Source: an uncultured Ruminococcus sp.
Lineage (GTDB): Bacteria > Bacillota > Clostridia > Oscillospirales > CAG-272
DNA: 11,056 nucleotides
Direction: 5' to 3'
Assembly (NCBI GenBank): GCA_900551005.1
Contig: URUL01000068.1
Location: 1-11,056, forward strand
Notes under the pieces: model-generated
Databases searched by the model: none
Told to the model about the DNA's origin: nothing
What the model saw: only the letters and a program-made list of their open reading frames with translations
Part shown: piece after piece, positions 5,543 to 11,056 of the stretch
How the letters are laid out: each line of letters begins with the position of its first letter
Position numbering within the stretch: the first letter of the stretch is position 1
Translations under genes and position numbers: made by a program

Positions 5543-6222
5543 TATTCGCTTCGAAGCGTCTTGAGATAAGCCTTTCTCTCTGCTGATATGCGATAGCTTT
5601 CACACGCCTTGCTTATCGTTTTATTGTTCGTGAATCTATCGAGCCTCCCGTCCTCGAGGAATTTCACGATATCGTCATAGTGTGAAACCATTGCCGTCGC
5701 AAAATACCATGCACGCATCATATTGACGTAATATTCATCGCTTTTCACAGCGGCAACAGCCTCGGGATACGTGATATCATAGTTTTCACCGAGAAAAAAG
5801 CTCATGAGAACGCCTATACCGTATCGCACGGTATAAGTATGAGCGCTGCGCATCCATTCAAGTGCCTTTTCCGCCGTTCTCTGCGGATATTTTGCCAGTG
5901 CCTTCGGTCGAAAGGTATCACAAGTCGCCCAGTTGTCGATATATGGCAGAAAACGCTCCAGCTCTGCCGTCAAAATGTTATAATCCTTGATTTTTTCAAG
6001 CAGATAGGCGTGCAGATTGTTCTCCTCATAGTATCTGTGCGGCAGTTCCGCAAGGAAAACGGCTGCTGTCTCCGTTCCCGCAAGCTCGCGCGCAAGACCG
6101 CGCAGGATGGGTATTCGCACGCCGATCATTAAATCGGGCGATATATTGGGTATGAGAGCGGAATTGAATTTCCGATATTCCTCATCAGAGAGTGCCGTCA
6201 GCTTTTCATATATTTCTTTCAT
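5542..6222 (-). CDS. DNA alkylation repair protein (AlkD-type DNA glycosylase)
   Basis: A 226-residue all-helical HEAT-like repeat protein of the AlkD family. These glycosylases remove positively charged alkylated bases such as 3-methyladenine and 7-methylguanine without flipping them into a pocket. Residues matching the Bacillus cereus AlkD site are visible: W98 and D102 in DNWATCDTF (equivalent to W109/D113), R133 in YTVRYGIGVLM (R148) and W172 in RAWYFAT (W187). The spacing from R to the last W is the same 39 residues. Length is close to the family norm. AAGG lies 4 nt upstream of the ATG at 6222. It is convergent with the lipoprotein gene and only 55 bp downstream of the nucleotide-sugar dehydratase, separated by a hairpin. 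No separate promoter is obvious, so partial read-through is possible. Activity on DNA is inferred from family and residues. Confidence 0.92.
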   Translation of the reverse strand: MKEIYEKLTALSDEEYRKFNSALIPNISPDLMIGVRIPILRGLARELAGTETAAVFLAELPHRYYEENNLHAYLLEKIKDYNILTAELERFLPYIDNWATCDTFRPKALAKYPQRTAEKALEWMRSAHTYTVRYGIGVLMSFFLGENYDITYPEAVAAVKSDEYYVNMMRAWYFATAMVSHYDDIVKFLEDGRLDRFTNNKTISKACESYRISAERKAYLKTLRSE

Positions 6223-6245
6223 AAAACCTTCCCCAAGTTATAATG

Positions 6246-6269
6246 ATACCGCGGCTTCCGCCGCGGTAT
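6246..6269 (-). terminator. Hairpin between the dehydratase and AlkD genes
   Basis: ATACCGCGGC (6246-6255) pairs with GCCGCGGTAT (6260-6269) around a TTCC loop. It begins 9 bp beyond the stop of the minus-strand dehydratase. The minus-strand sequence after the stem (CATTATAACTT) has no clean T run, so it may only attenuate transcription into the AlkD gene. Confidence 0.6.
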
Positions 6270-6277
6270 TGCAGTTT

Positions 6278-8272
6278 TCAGATCACGATCTTCTGCTCAC
6301 TCTCCGCCATATGCATCTCTTCCGATTTTTCAGCCTCGAGATTGACCTCCTCAGGATCTCTGTAGGTAGGAACGGTTGCCTTCAGAGCCGCTTTTATCTT
6401 ATCGGGCTCGATTTCATTCTCTTCTGCTGCTACCGCTTCTCTAAGAATATCTATCTTCTCATCGACAGCCTCGCGCGAAAAAGACGTATCTTTTTCCACG
6501 AAGATAAGCTTATTATCGGTCTCTCTGAGATTCTCCGTCTTTATAAGAAGTTCTTCATAGAGCTTCTCTCCCGGACGAAGCCCGATTTCCTTGATATCGA
6601 TATCGACATACGGTATAAAGCCCGATATGCGTATCATGTTTTCGGCAAGGTCGAGTATTTTGACAGGGGCACCCATATCCAGCACAAAAAGTTCACCGCG
6701 AAAAGCTTTCGCTCCGGCTTCCAATACAAGCTGACTCGCTTCCGATATCGTCATAAAATATCTTATGATGCGCTTATCGGTGATCGTAACGGGCCCGCCC
6801 GCCGCTATCTGTTTCTTGAATAACGGAATAACACTTCCGTTGCTTCCGAGAACATTTCCGAAACGCACCGCCGCAAAAGACGTTTTGCTGTCTGTACGGC
6901 ATTGCACGATCATCTCGCACATACGCTTTGATGCGCCCATAACATTCGTCGGATTTACCGCCTTATCCGTAGATATAAGAATGAATTTTGATACTCCGTA
7001 TTTTTCTGCCATATCGGCGACATTATATGTGCCGAAAACATTATTCTTGATCGCCTCGCAGGCGCTGTGCTCCATCAGCGGAACATGCTTATGAGCTGCC
7101 GCATGGAATACGATATCAGGTCTGTATGTATCAAATATGCAGTCCAGCCTTTTCCTGTCACGCACGGAAGCTATCTCCACGCAAAAGTCAAGCTTTTCCC
7201 CGTATTTGCGAATAAGATCCTGCTGAACATTGTATGCATTGTTCTCATATATGTCAAGTATGATGAGCTTCTTCGGACTTAGCTTCGCCAGCTGATGACA
7301 AAGCTCACTGCCTATTGAGCCGCCGCCTCCCGTGACAAGAATCGTCTTGCCGGAATAGAATTCGGGCATATGGGTCTTATCTATATCAATAGACTTTCTG
7401 AAAAGCAGATCCTCTATTTTGAATTCACGGATCACTCGCTTGCCGGGCGCCATATCGGAGCTTCTCTCTCCACTCTCTATAAGCGGGAAATCATACAGCT
7501 TCACCTTGCAACCCGTCACGCTATACATATCATAGAGCAACTTTGCCGTCTCATTTGATATATTTGACAGAGCTATGAAAATCTCCTGTATCGGCAGATT
7601 TTTGATGCGTCTTATCGTTTCTCTGTCCTCGGCATAAACCGGAATACCGTTTATTATCGAGCCGACCTTATCGTTGTTACGGTCGATGAAGCAGATCGGC
7701 GTATAATGTGATTTCGGATTGCACGTCAGCTCATCGGCAAGAAGCGCACCGACTCTGCCGGCTCCGACTATCGCCACACCGATCTTATGAGAAGGTGTCT
7801 CCTTATCTGTCTCGCGCGCATTCTCTTTGCGGTAAAAAAGCTGATAAATAAAACGTGATGACAATGTCGCAAGGCAGTATACCGCTATTATGGAAATACT
7901 CTGCCAGAAGCCCGGATTACAGCCTGCAAGCCATGTGATCAAAAGCGCCGCCGCACCTCCTGCGGCATCGGCGATGACGATTCTGAGATATGCCTGATAA
8001 TTTGCATATCTCAGGACAAAGCTATAAGCACCTGACATCAGCCGGGCGATAAACGGCATGATCCACATGATGGCAGCGTACAAGATTATATTCGTCTTGA
8101 ACACGCTTTCCTGATCGGAAATAACGGAATCGACTCCGTATAGTACAAAAAATACCGTGATAAAGCAAAATACGTCTATCAGAAACAGTTCCCATTTTCT
8201 ACCCACGAAAAATATCTTTCCGTAAGTTCTCGGAGGCTTCGGATTTTTATTTGTAATATCATCATGGTTCAT
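6278..8272 (-). CDS. Membrane-bound nucleotide-sugar 4,6-dehydratase (CapD/FlaA1/PglF type)
   Basis: A 664-residue polysaccharide-biosynthesis enzyme. Four membrane helices (about 28-48, 60-79, 97-117, 124-144) are followed by a first nucleotide-binding domain with VAIVGAGRVG (166-175). A second extended-SDR domain begins at 311 with VTGGGGSIGSE. The active-site stretch STDKAVNPTNVMGASKR (434-450) carries T435, D436 and K437; the classical SDR tyrosine is replaced by M445, as in PglF-type dehydratases. Such enzymes convert UDP-GlcNAc to a 4-keto-6-deoxy sugar, the first step towards N-acetylated deoxy sugars for capsule or glycoprotein glycans. The C-terminal 60 residues are acidic and probably disordered. 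Start 8272 is chosen because GGGAG precedes it and the promoter at 8319-8347 lies within a longer frame reaching 8362. No glycosyltransferase genes are adjacent, so its glycan is unknown. Confidence 0.92.
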   Translation of the reverse strand: MNHDDITNKNPKPPRTYGKIFFVGRKWELFLIDVFCFITVFFVLYGVDSVISDQESVFKTNIILYAAIMWIMPFIARLMSGAYSFVLRYANYQAYLRIVIADAAGGAAALLITWLAGCNPGFWQSISIIAVYCLATLSSRFIYQLFYRKENARETDKETPSHKIGVAIVGAGRVGALLADELTCNPKSHYTPICFIDRNNDKVGSIINGIPVYAEDRETIRRIKNLPIQEIFIALSNISNETAKLLYDMYSVTGCKVKLYDFPLIESGERSSDMAPGKRVIREFKIEDLLFRKSIDIDKTHMPEFYSGKTILVTGGGGSIGSELCHQLAKLSPKKLIILDIYENNAYNVQQDLIRKYGEKLDFCVEIASVRDRKRLDCIFDTYRPDIVFHAAAHKHVPLMEHSACEAIKNNVFGTYNVADMAEKYGVSKFILISTDKAVNPTNVMGASKRMCEMIVQCRTDSKTSFAAVRFGNVLGSNGSVIPLFKKQIAAGGPVTITDKRIIRYFMTISEASQLVLEAGAKAFRGELFVLDMGAPVKILDLAENMIRISGFIPYVDIDIKEIGLRPGEKLYEELLIKTENLRETDNKLIFVEKDTSFSREAVDEKIDILREAVAAEENEIEPDKIKAALKATVPTYRDPEEVNLEAEKSEEMHMAESEQKIVI

Positions 8273-8318
8273 AAAAGCTTCTCCCAAAACATTTTGACCG
8301 GTACGCAATATTGATAAT

Positions 8319-8347
8319 ATGATACCATACATCACCACACCTGTCAA
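8319..8347 (-). promoter_or_regulatory. Promoter of the dehydratase gene
   Basis: On the minus strand: -35 TTGACA (8342-8347), 17-bp spacer, -10 TATCAT (8319-8324). The start should be near 8312, giving a leader of about 40 nt and excluding translation from the in-frame ATG at 8362. An 11-bp direct repeat, TTCATGTATAA (8406-8416 and 8419-8429), lies 60-80 bp upstream and may be a regulator site. Confidence 0.8.
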
Positions 8348-8455
8348 TACACGCTTCGACATTTTTCTATGTTGATATTATAAGGAGACATATATTTTCT
8401 GACTTTTCATGTATAATTTTCATGTATAAAATGATACCTTTTAATTTTTGCAACT

Positions 8456-8472
8456 CGGCGATAGGATCGCCG
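8456..8472 (-). terminator. Weak hairpin after the ABC permease gene
   Basis: CGGCGAT (8456-8462) pairs with ATCGCCG (8466-8472), loop AGG, 15 bp beyond the permease stop on the minus strand. The following minus-strand bases (AGTTGCAAAAA) lack a T run, so I treat it as a possible transcript end or mRNA-stabilising hairpin, not a proven terminator. Confidence 0.4.
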
Positions 8473-8487
8473 CATATGTAAATACAT

Positions 8488-9219
8488 TCATATCTTCATT
8501 TTTTTGCGAAAGATCACCGCCGCGAGGATAAAGAGGACCACGGCATATGTCAGTACCACCGTGAGATGCTCGGGAATGGCGGCATAGTTCCCCGCAATTG
8601 CTTCTCTTGCCGCATCGGCGGCATGGACAAAAGGAAAGACGCGTGCCGCTTTCTCGAAAGCGCCACCGACGAGAGCGAGGTCAAACCATACGCCTGAAAG
8701 CCAGCCCGAAAGATTCGTCAGCAGGGCACCGCATATGCCGCCCACCTGCTTATCGGTCATCAGGCTTCCGCAAAGCAGCCCTATCGCTATATAAAGCAAG
8801 GCGGCGGGGATAAGCACGGCTATGGCGATAAGAACATTTACATTTGGCGAAAGGCCGAATATCATCGCCACGCCAAAGCATACGATGCTCTGCACTATGC
8901 CCATGGGTATGAGCGGCAAGGTATAGCCGAGAATGAAATCAGCCGATGTCATAGGCGAAGAATACAATCTCATCAGAAAAGATGTCGTTCTGTCCTTGGA
9001 AATGAGCATTGCCGAGAAAAGCGAAAGAAAACAAAGCCCGAAGGCGGCAACACCGGGTGACAGCTTTTCCATATTATAGAGATCGACGGGGATATTCGCC
9101 TGAATTGCCGTCATCAGCAGAAGCAAAATAAGCGGAAAAGCCAATCCGAAAAAGAGCGTCACTCCGTCGCGCAGTATCTCCTTGGCATTTCTGCCCGAAA
9201 AAACAAGCATCCTCTTCAT
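8488..9219 (-). CDS. ABC-2 type transporter permease
   Basis: A 243-residue integral membrane protein with six predicted helices, about 20-39, 55-75, 97-122, 128-153, 157-178 and 219-237, the usual ABC-2 plan. A long charged stretch after the second helix (SKDRTTSFLMRLYSSPMT) is the coupling region towards the ATPase. The FPFVHAADAAREAIAGNY segment (195-212) resembles the conserved ABC-2 sequence before the last helix. It should pair with the ATPase encoded just upstream: the ATPase stop and permease start overlap as ATGA, and the permease ribosome site GGAGGTG lies inside the ATPase gene. Substrates of this family include drugs, peptides, polysaccharides and lipids; nothing here identifies the cargo. 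A small two-gene exporter controlled by AbrB suggests a stress or toxic-compound efflux role, which is inference. Confidence 0.92.
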   Translation of the reverse strand: MKRMLVFSGRNAKEILRDGVTLFFGLAFPLILLLLMTAIQANIPVDLYNMEKLSPGVAAFGLCFLSLFSAMLISKDRTTSFLMRLYSSPMTSADFILGYTLPLIPMGIVQSIVCFGVAMIFGLSPNVNVLIAIAVLIPAALLYIAIGLLCGSLMTDKQVGGICGALLTNLSGWLSGVWFDLALVGGAFEKAARVFPFVHAADAAREAIAGNYAAIPEHLTVVLTYAVVLFILAAVIFRKKMKI

Positions 9220-9938
9220 ATGTTTTCACCTCCTGCCAATGCAACAAACGCGTCTTCAAAATTTCTCTTGCCCGACATTGCCACCAGCTCTGTTGCCGTT
9301 CCGCATGCGATAAGAGCGCCGTGCGCCATGATGCCGATTCTGTCCGAGAGACTTTCCGCCTCTTCGAGATAATGTGTTGTCAGTATGACCGTGGTACGGT
9401 TTTTGAGCGAGGCTATCACGCTCCATAATTCTCGGCGGGCAATGACATCCAGTCCGAGTGTGGGCTCGTCGAGAAAGAGCAGCTTCGGCTCGGATATCAG
9501 CGCCATAGCGATGCTGAGCCTTCTCTGCCAGCCGCCCGAGAGCATTTTTGCCTTTTTCCCCGCGACGGAAGAAAGCCCCATCTCCTCTATCTCCCGTGCC
9601 GCTCTTTGTCCGGGATTCTCGACGCCGTAGATGCCCGCAATGAACTCCAGATTCTCACGGACGCTGAGATTCGGTGCGACAGCCGTCTCCTGCGGCGATA
9701 CGTTGATACACTTTTTTACCTCGGAAGCCCCTGTCAGTATGCTCGAACCGAATATTTTCGCATCGCCCGAAGTAGGTGCTGCAAGGCAGGACATCATTTT
9801 GATAAGAGTTGATTTTCCCGCGCCGTTCACGCCGAGCAGGGCAAAAAGCTCGCCATCCTCTATCTTCAGATTCATATTGTCTACTGCCGTCACATCCTTG
9901 TATTTCTTTGTCAGTCCCGATATTTCTATAGCTGTCAT
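9216..9938 (-). CDS. ABC transporter ATP-binding protein
   Basis: A 240-residue ATPase of the DrrA/CcmA-like export group, the energy-supplying partner of the downstream ABC-2 permease. Motifs: Walker A GVNGAGKST (36-44), Q-loop Q83, signature LSGGWQ (133-138), Walker B LLFLDEP (153-159) and H-loop H189 in LTTHYLEEAE. The signature has W where most ABC proteins have Q (LSGGQ); LSGG followed by another residue is common in this subgroup. Start 9938 (MTAIEISGL) has GAGAGG 7 nt upstream; an ATG at 9944 is too close to that site. The gene overlaps the permease by 4 bp and follows the AbrB-like gene by 58 bp, so one transcript from the promoter at 10306-10333 probably carries all three. Confidence 0.95.
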   Translation of the reverse strand: MTAIEISGLTKKYKDVTAVDNMNLKIEDGELFALLGVNGAGKSTLIKMMSCLAAPTSGDAKIFGSSILTGASEVKKCINVSPQETAVAPNLSVRENLEFIAGIYGVENPGQRAAREIEEMGLSSVAGKKAKMLSGGWQRRLSIAMALISEPKLLFLDEPTLGLDVIARRELWSVIASLKNRTTVILTTHYLEEAESLSDRIGIMAHGALIACGTATELVAMSGKRNFEDAFVALAGGENI

Positions 9939-9996
9939 GATCATTCCTCTCCCTCTGAAAGTAACTTGAATTCATTCGCGAAGCGCTTATCATCCT

Positions 9997-10266
9997 CTAC
10001 CGTGACGCCGTTTTTTCGATAACGGTTTTCAGTTCTGCGGCAAAATTGCTTTCAGCACTTGCAGGCTCTCCCATCATCACCTTTTCCACCGCGTCGGTAA
10101 CAGCGCTCAGCCTGTTCATGGCAATGCCGCGGCTTTTATCCGCGAGAAGAAGTACGGTATCTCCCGGCTTCAGGTCAAACATATCGCGCATGGATTTCGG
10201 GATTACTATCTGTCCCTTTGCGCCAATTTTTGCAACATCCATAAGCTTGTTTTCGTTCTTCCCCAT
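9997..10266 (-). CDS. AbrB/SpoVT-type DNA-binding regulator
   Basis: An 89-residue protein with a swapped-hairpin AbrB domain at about residues 9-52 (AKIGAKGQIVIPKSMRDMF, then DLKPGDTVLLLAD), followed by a short helical tail (53-89) likely used for oligomerisation. Proteins of this type bind AT-rich DNA as dimers or tetramers. GGAGG (10272-10276) is 5 nt before the ATG. The gene leads a minus-strand operon with an ABC ATPase and permease, and its own promoter is covered by a 14-bp-arm palindrome, so it most likely represses itself and the transporter. It could in principle be a MazE-type antitoxin, since they share the fold, but no toxin gene follows; the partners are transporter genes. How the regulator senses a signal is not visible. 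Confidence 0.92.
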   Translation of the reverse strand: MGKNENKLMDVAKIGAKGQIVIPKSMRDMFDLKPGDTVLLLADKSRGIAMNRLSAVTDAVEKVMMGEPASAESNFAAELKTVIEKTASR

Positions 10267-10277
10267 AGAATCCTCCG

Positions 10278-10313
10278 AGTATAATAAGTATAATTTTTCA
10301 TACTTATTATACT
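10278..10313. promoter_or_regulatory. Palindromic operator in front of the abrB-like gene
   Basis: AGTATAATAAGTAT (10278-10291) and ATACTTATTATACT (10300-10313) are perfect 14-bp inverted repeats around the 8-nt centre AATTTTTC. The left arm with the next bases holds GTATAA twice, 9 bp apart, so the site offers up to four half-sites. It covers the -10 box and the start region of the promoter at 10306-10333 and ends 12 bp before the start codon, the position expected of an autorepressor site. Confidence 0.75.
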
Positions 10314-10333
10314 TATTTCAGAATATTTGTCAA
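10306..10333 (-). promoter_or_regulatory. Promoter of the abrB-ABC transporter operon
   Basis: On the minus strand: -35 TTGACA (10328-10333), 16-bp spacer, -10 TATAAT (10306-10311). The -10 box is inside the palindrome described above. A strong promoter under an operator suggests high expression when the repressor is released. From 10334 to 10433, upstream of it, I see only AT-rich DNA and a small bulged hairpin (about 10369-10391). Confidence 0.85.
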
Positions 10334-10433
10334 GAGAATGAGGAAAATATTCTCAATTTTTTGTAATAAAAGGGCGGGATGAGCCGCCTTTCAGTCTGTC
10401 AAAAAATACTGAGATAATTCCTTTATGTTTCAT

Positions 10434-10957
10434 GTACTTTTGCATGACCAAAAGTACCAAAAGTCATCTAAGAGGTTCCCTCTTAGAAATCTCCCTGTCA
10501 GTTCCCGCTTTGCTAAAGCGCGAACAATATGCACCCTCCCGTGCGAACATATCGAGTGAACCGTCCGACCTCGGGTAAAGCCAGAAGTACAGGTTCAAAT
10601 GCACGGGTTGTCTGCTCGACTTTGCTCTGGCAGGGGTTCATGCTTTGCTAAAGCGCGCCCGGCACCTTGGCTCTGTCAGCGCACAGACTTCATGCACGCC
10701 CGCCACTTCCTTTATATGCGGGCGTGGAACCAACGCATACGCGAATCTGCTCGGTTCTTTCGTGTGATCTGTTCACACGCGTGGTATGGATAAAGCCATG
10801 TGGGAGAGACAGAGTTTATTTTTTTGTTTTGCCCATCGCCCGCACCCACTTGCCACGCATGCTTCCTGCGATTCAGTCGCGTATGCAGAAGGAGTTCAAA
10901 AGAGGAATCCCTTCCTCTTTTTGTCCTTTTCGTACTTTTCGGACAGGCGAAAAGTAC
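10434..10957 (+). repeat. Dispersed structured repeat, copy B with 135-bp extra module
   Basis: Same order and orientation of hairpins as the copy at 3950-4401: 10434-10457, 10695-10726, 10761-10779, 10868-10880, 10898-10921 and 10932-10957. Stems are kept and several loops differ (for example TCCC against AGCC at 10908-10911). Relative to the other copy it has an additional 135 bp (10523-10657), bounded by the 16-bp direct repeat GCTTTGCTAAAGCGCG at 10507-10522 and 10642-10657. There is no reversed terminal hairpin; instead the next copy follows 12 bp later. Open frames on either strand overlap these hairpins and are not kept intact between copies, so none is annotated as a gene. Confidence 0.9.
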
Positions 10958-10969
10958 TTTATGCTTCAT

Positions 10970-11056
10970 GTACTTTTGCATGACCAAAAGTACCAAAAGT
11001 CATCTAAGAGGTTCCCTCTTAGATATCTCCCTGTCCTTTCCCGCTTTGCCAAAGCG
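10970..11056 (+). repeat. 5' part of a further repeat copy (copy C, truncated by window edge)
   Basis: Starts with the same 24-bp hairpin as the 5' ends of the other copies (10970-10993), followed by the palindrome CTAAGAGG / CCTCTTAG (11004-11022) and the GCTTTGCCAAAGC segment near 11043. It follows copy B head-to-tail with a 12-bp linker, TTTATGCTTCAT. The rest is outside the window. Confidence 0.85.

Noticed and set aside
8273..8362. Longer N-terminus for the dehydratase starting at 8362
   Set aside because: It has no ribosome site and contains the TTGACA-17-TATCAT promoter; GGGAG precedes the ATG ending at 8272.
9997..10266. MazE-type antitoxin of a toxin-antitoxin pair
   Set aside because: The fold is compatible, but no toxin gene is adjacent; the following genes are an ABC ATPase and permease.
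10334..10362. Hairpin GAGAAT / ATTCTC followed by a T run on the plus strand
   Set aside because: Only a 6-bp stem with a 9-nt loop and no plus-strand gene upstream to terminate; it overlaps the region upstream of the abrB promoter and is probably chance in AT-rich DNA.
10591..10600. GGTTCAAAT resembling a tRNA T-loop
   Set aside because: No acceptor stem, anticodon arm or CCA can be built around it.
10513..10641. 42-codon minus-strand frame inside the 135-bp extra module
   Set aside because: No ribosome site and it ends within the direct repeat. It may only reflect a GC-rich structured segment. It would be reconsidered if the frame were conserved in many copies.
10712..10996. 94-codon minus-strand open frame over the right-hand repeat, and similar frames at 3959-4254
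   Set aside because: They overlap conserved hairpins, lack ribosome sites, and equivalent frames in the other copy are interrupted or shifted by indels. The repeat explains them.
1..11056. CRISPR array as an explanation of the recurring short palindromes
   Set aside because: The repeats are not of constant length with regular unique spacers and no cas gene is present; they are parts of a longer element.

Overview
The window looks like a chromosomal segment of a low-to-moderate GC Gram-positive anaerobe of the class Clostridia, probably a gut lineage. The grounds are strong GGAGG ribosome sites, sigma-A type promoters with 16-17 bp spacers, a walJ-rlmH gene pair, an AbrB-controlled ABC exporter, a Clostridia-like galactokinase signature and a Ser/Thr-rich lipoprotein. 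No rRNA, CRISPR array, phage or transposase gene is visible. The taxonomic call is inference.

Layout. 1-153 is the tail of a dispersed structured repeat. 197-229 is a terminator. 250-720 (minus) is an Lrp/AsnC regulator, divergent from a plus-strand run of four tightly spaced genes: galK (938-2173), a three-helix membrane protein (2194-2601), walJ-like MBL hydrolase (2605-3387) and rlmH (3399-3878), closed by a hairpin at 3884-3910. 3950-4401 is a complete copy of the repeat. 4459-4612 is a promoter followed by a terminator with no convincing gene between them: a small RNA or attenuator leader. It lies upstream of a secreted lipoprotein (4701-5498).

The second half is mostly minus strand: an AlkD-type DNA alkylation repair protein (5542-6222), a membrane-bound nucleotide-sugar dehydratase of the CapD/FlaA1/PglF type (6278-8272), then an operon read as abrB-like regulator (9997-10266), ABC ATPase (9216-9938) and ABC-2 permease (8488-9219). 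The operon promoter is embedded in a large perfect palindrome that is probably the regulator's own operator. The window ends in another repeat copy (10434-10957) followed head-to-tail by the start of a further copy (10970-11056).

The genes are mostly unrelated housekeeping and accessory functions: sugar phosphorylation, ribosome maturation, DNA repair, envelope glycan precursor synthesis and export. The most unusual content is the repeat family. Four copies lie in one orientation, each rich in hairpins. Between the two long copies most changes I checked in the hairpins fall in loops, while two stem differences keep pairing through G-U wobbles that are valid only in a plus-strand RNA. One copy also carries a 135-bp extra module bounded by a 16-bp direct repeat.
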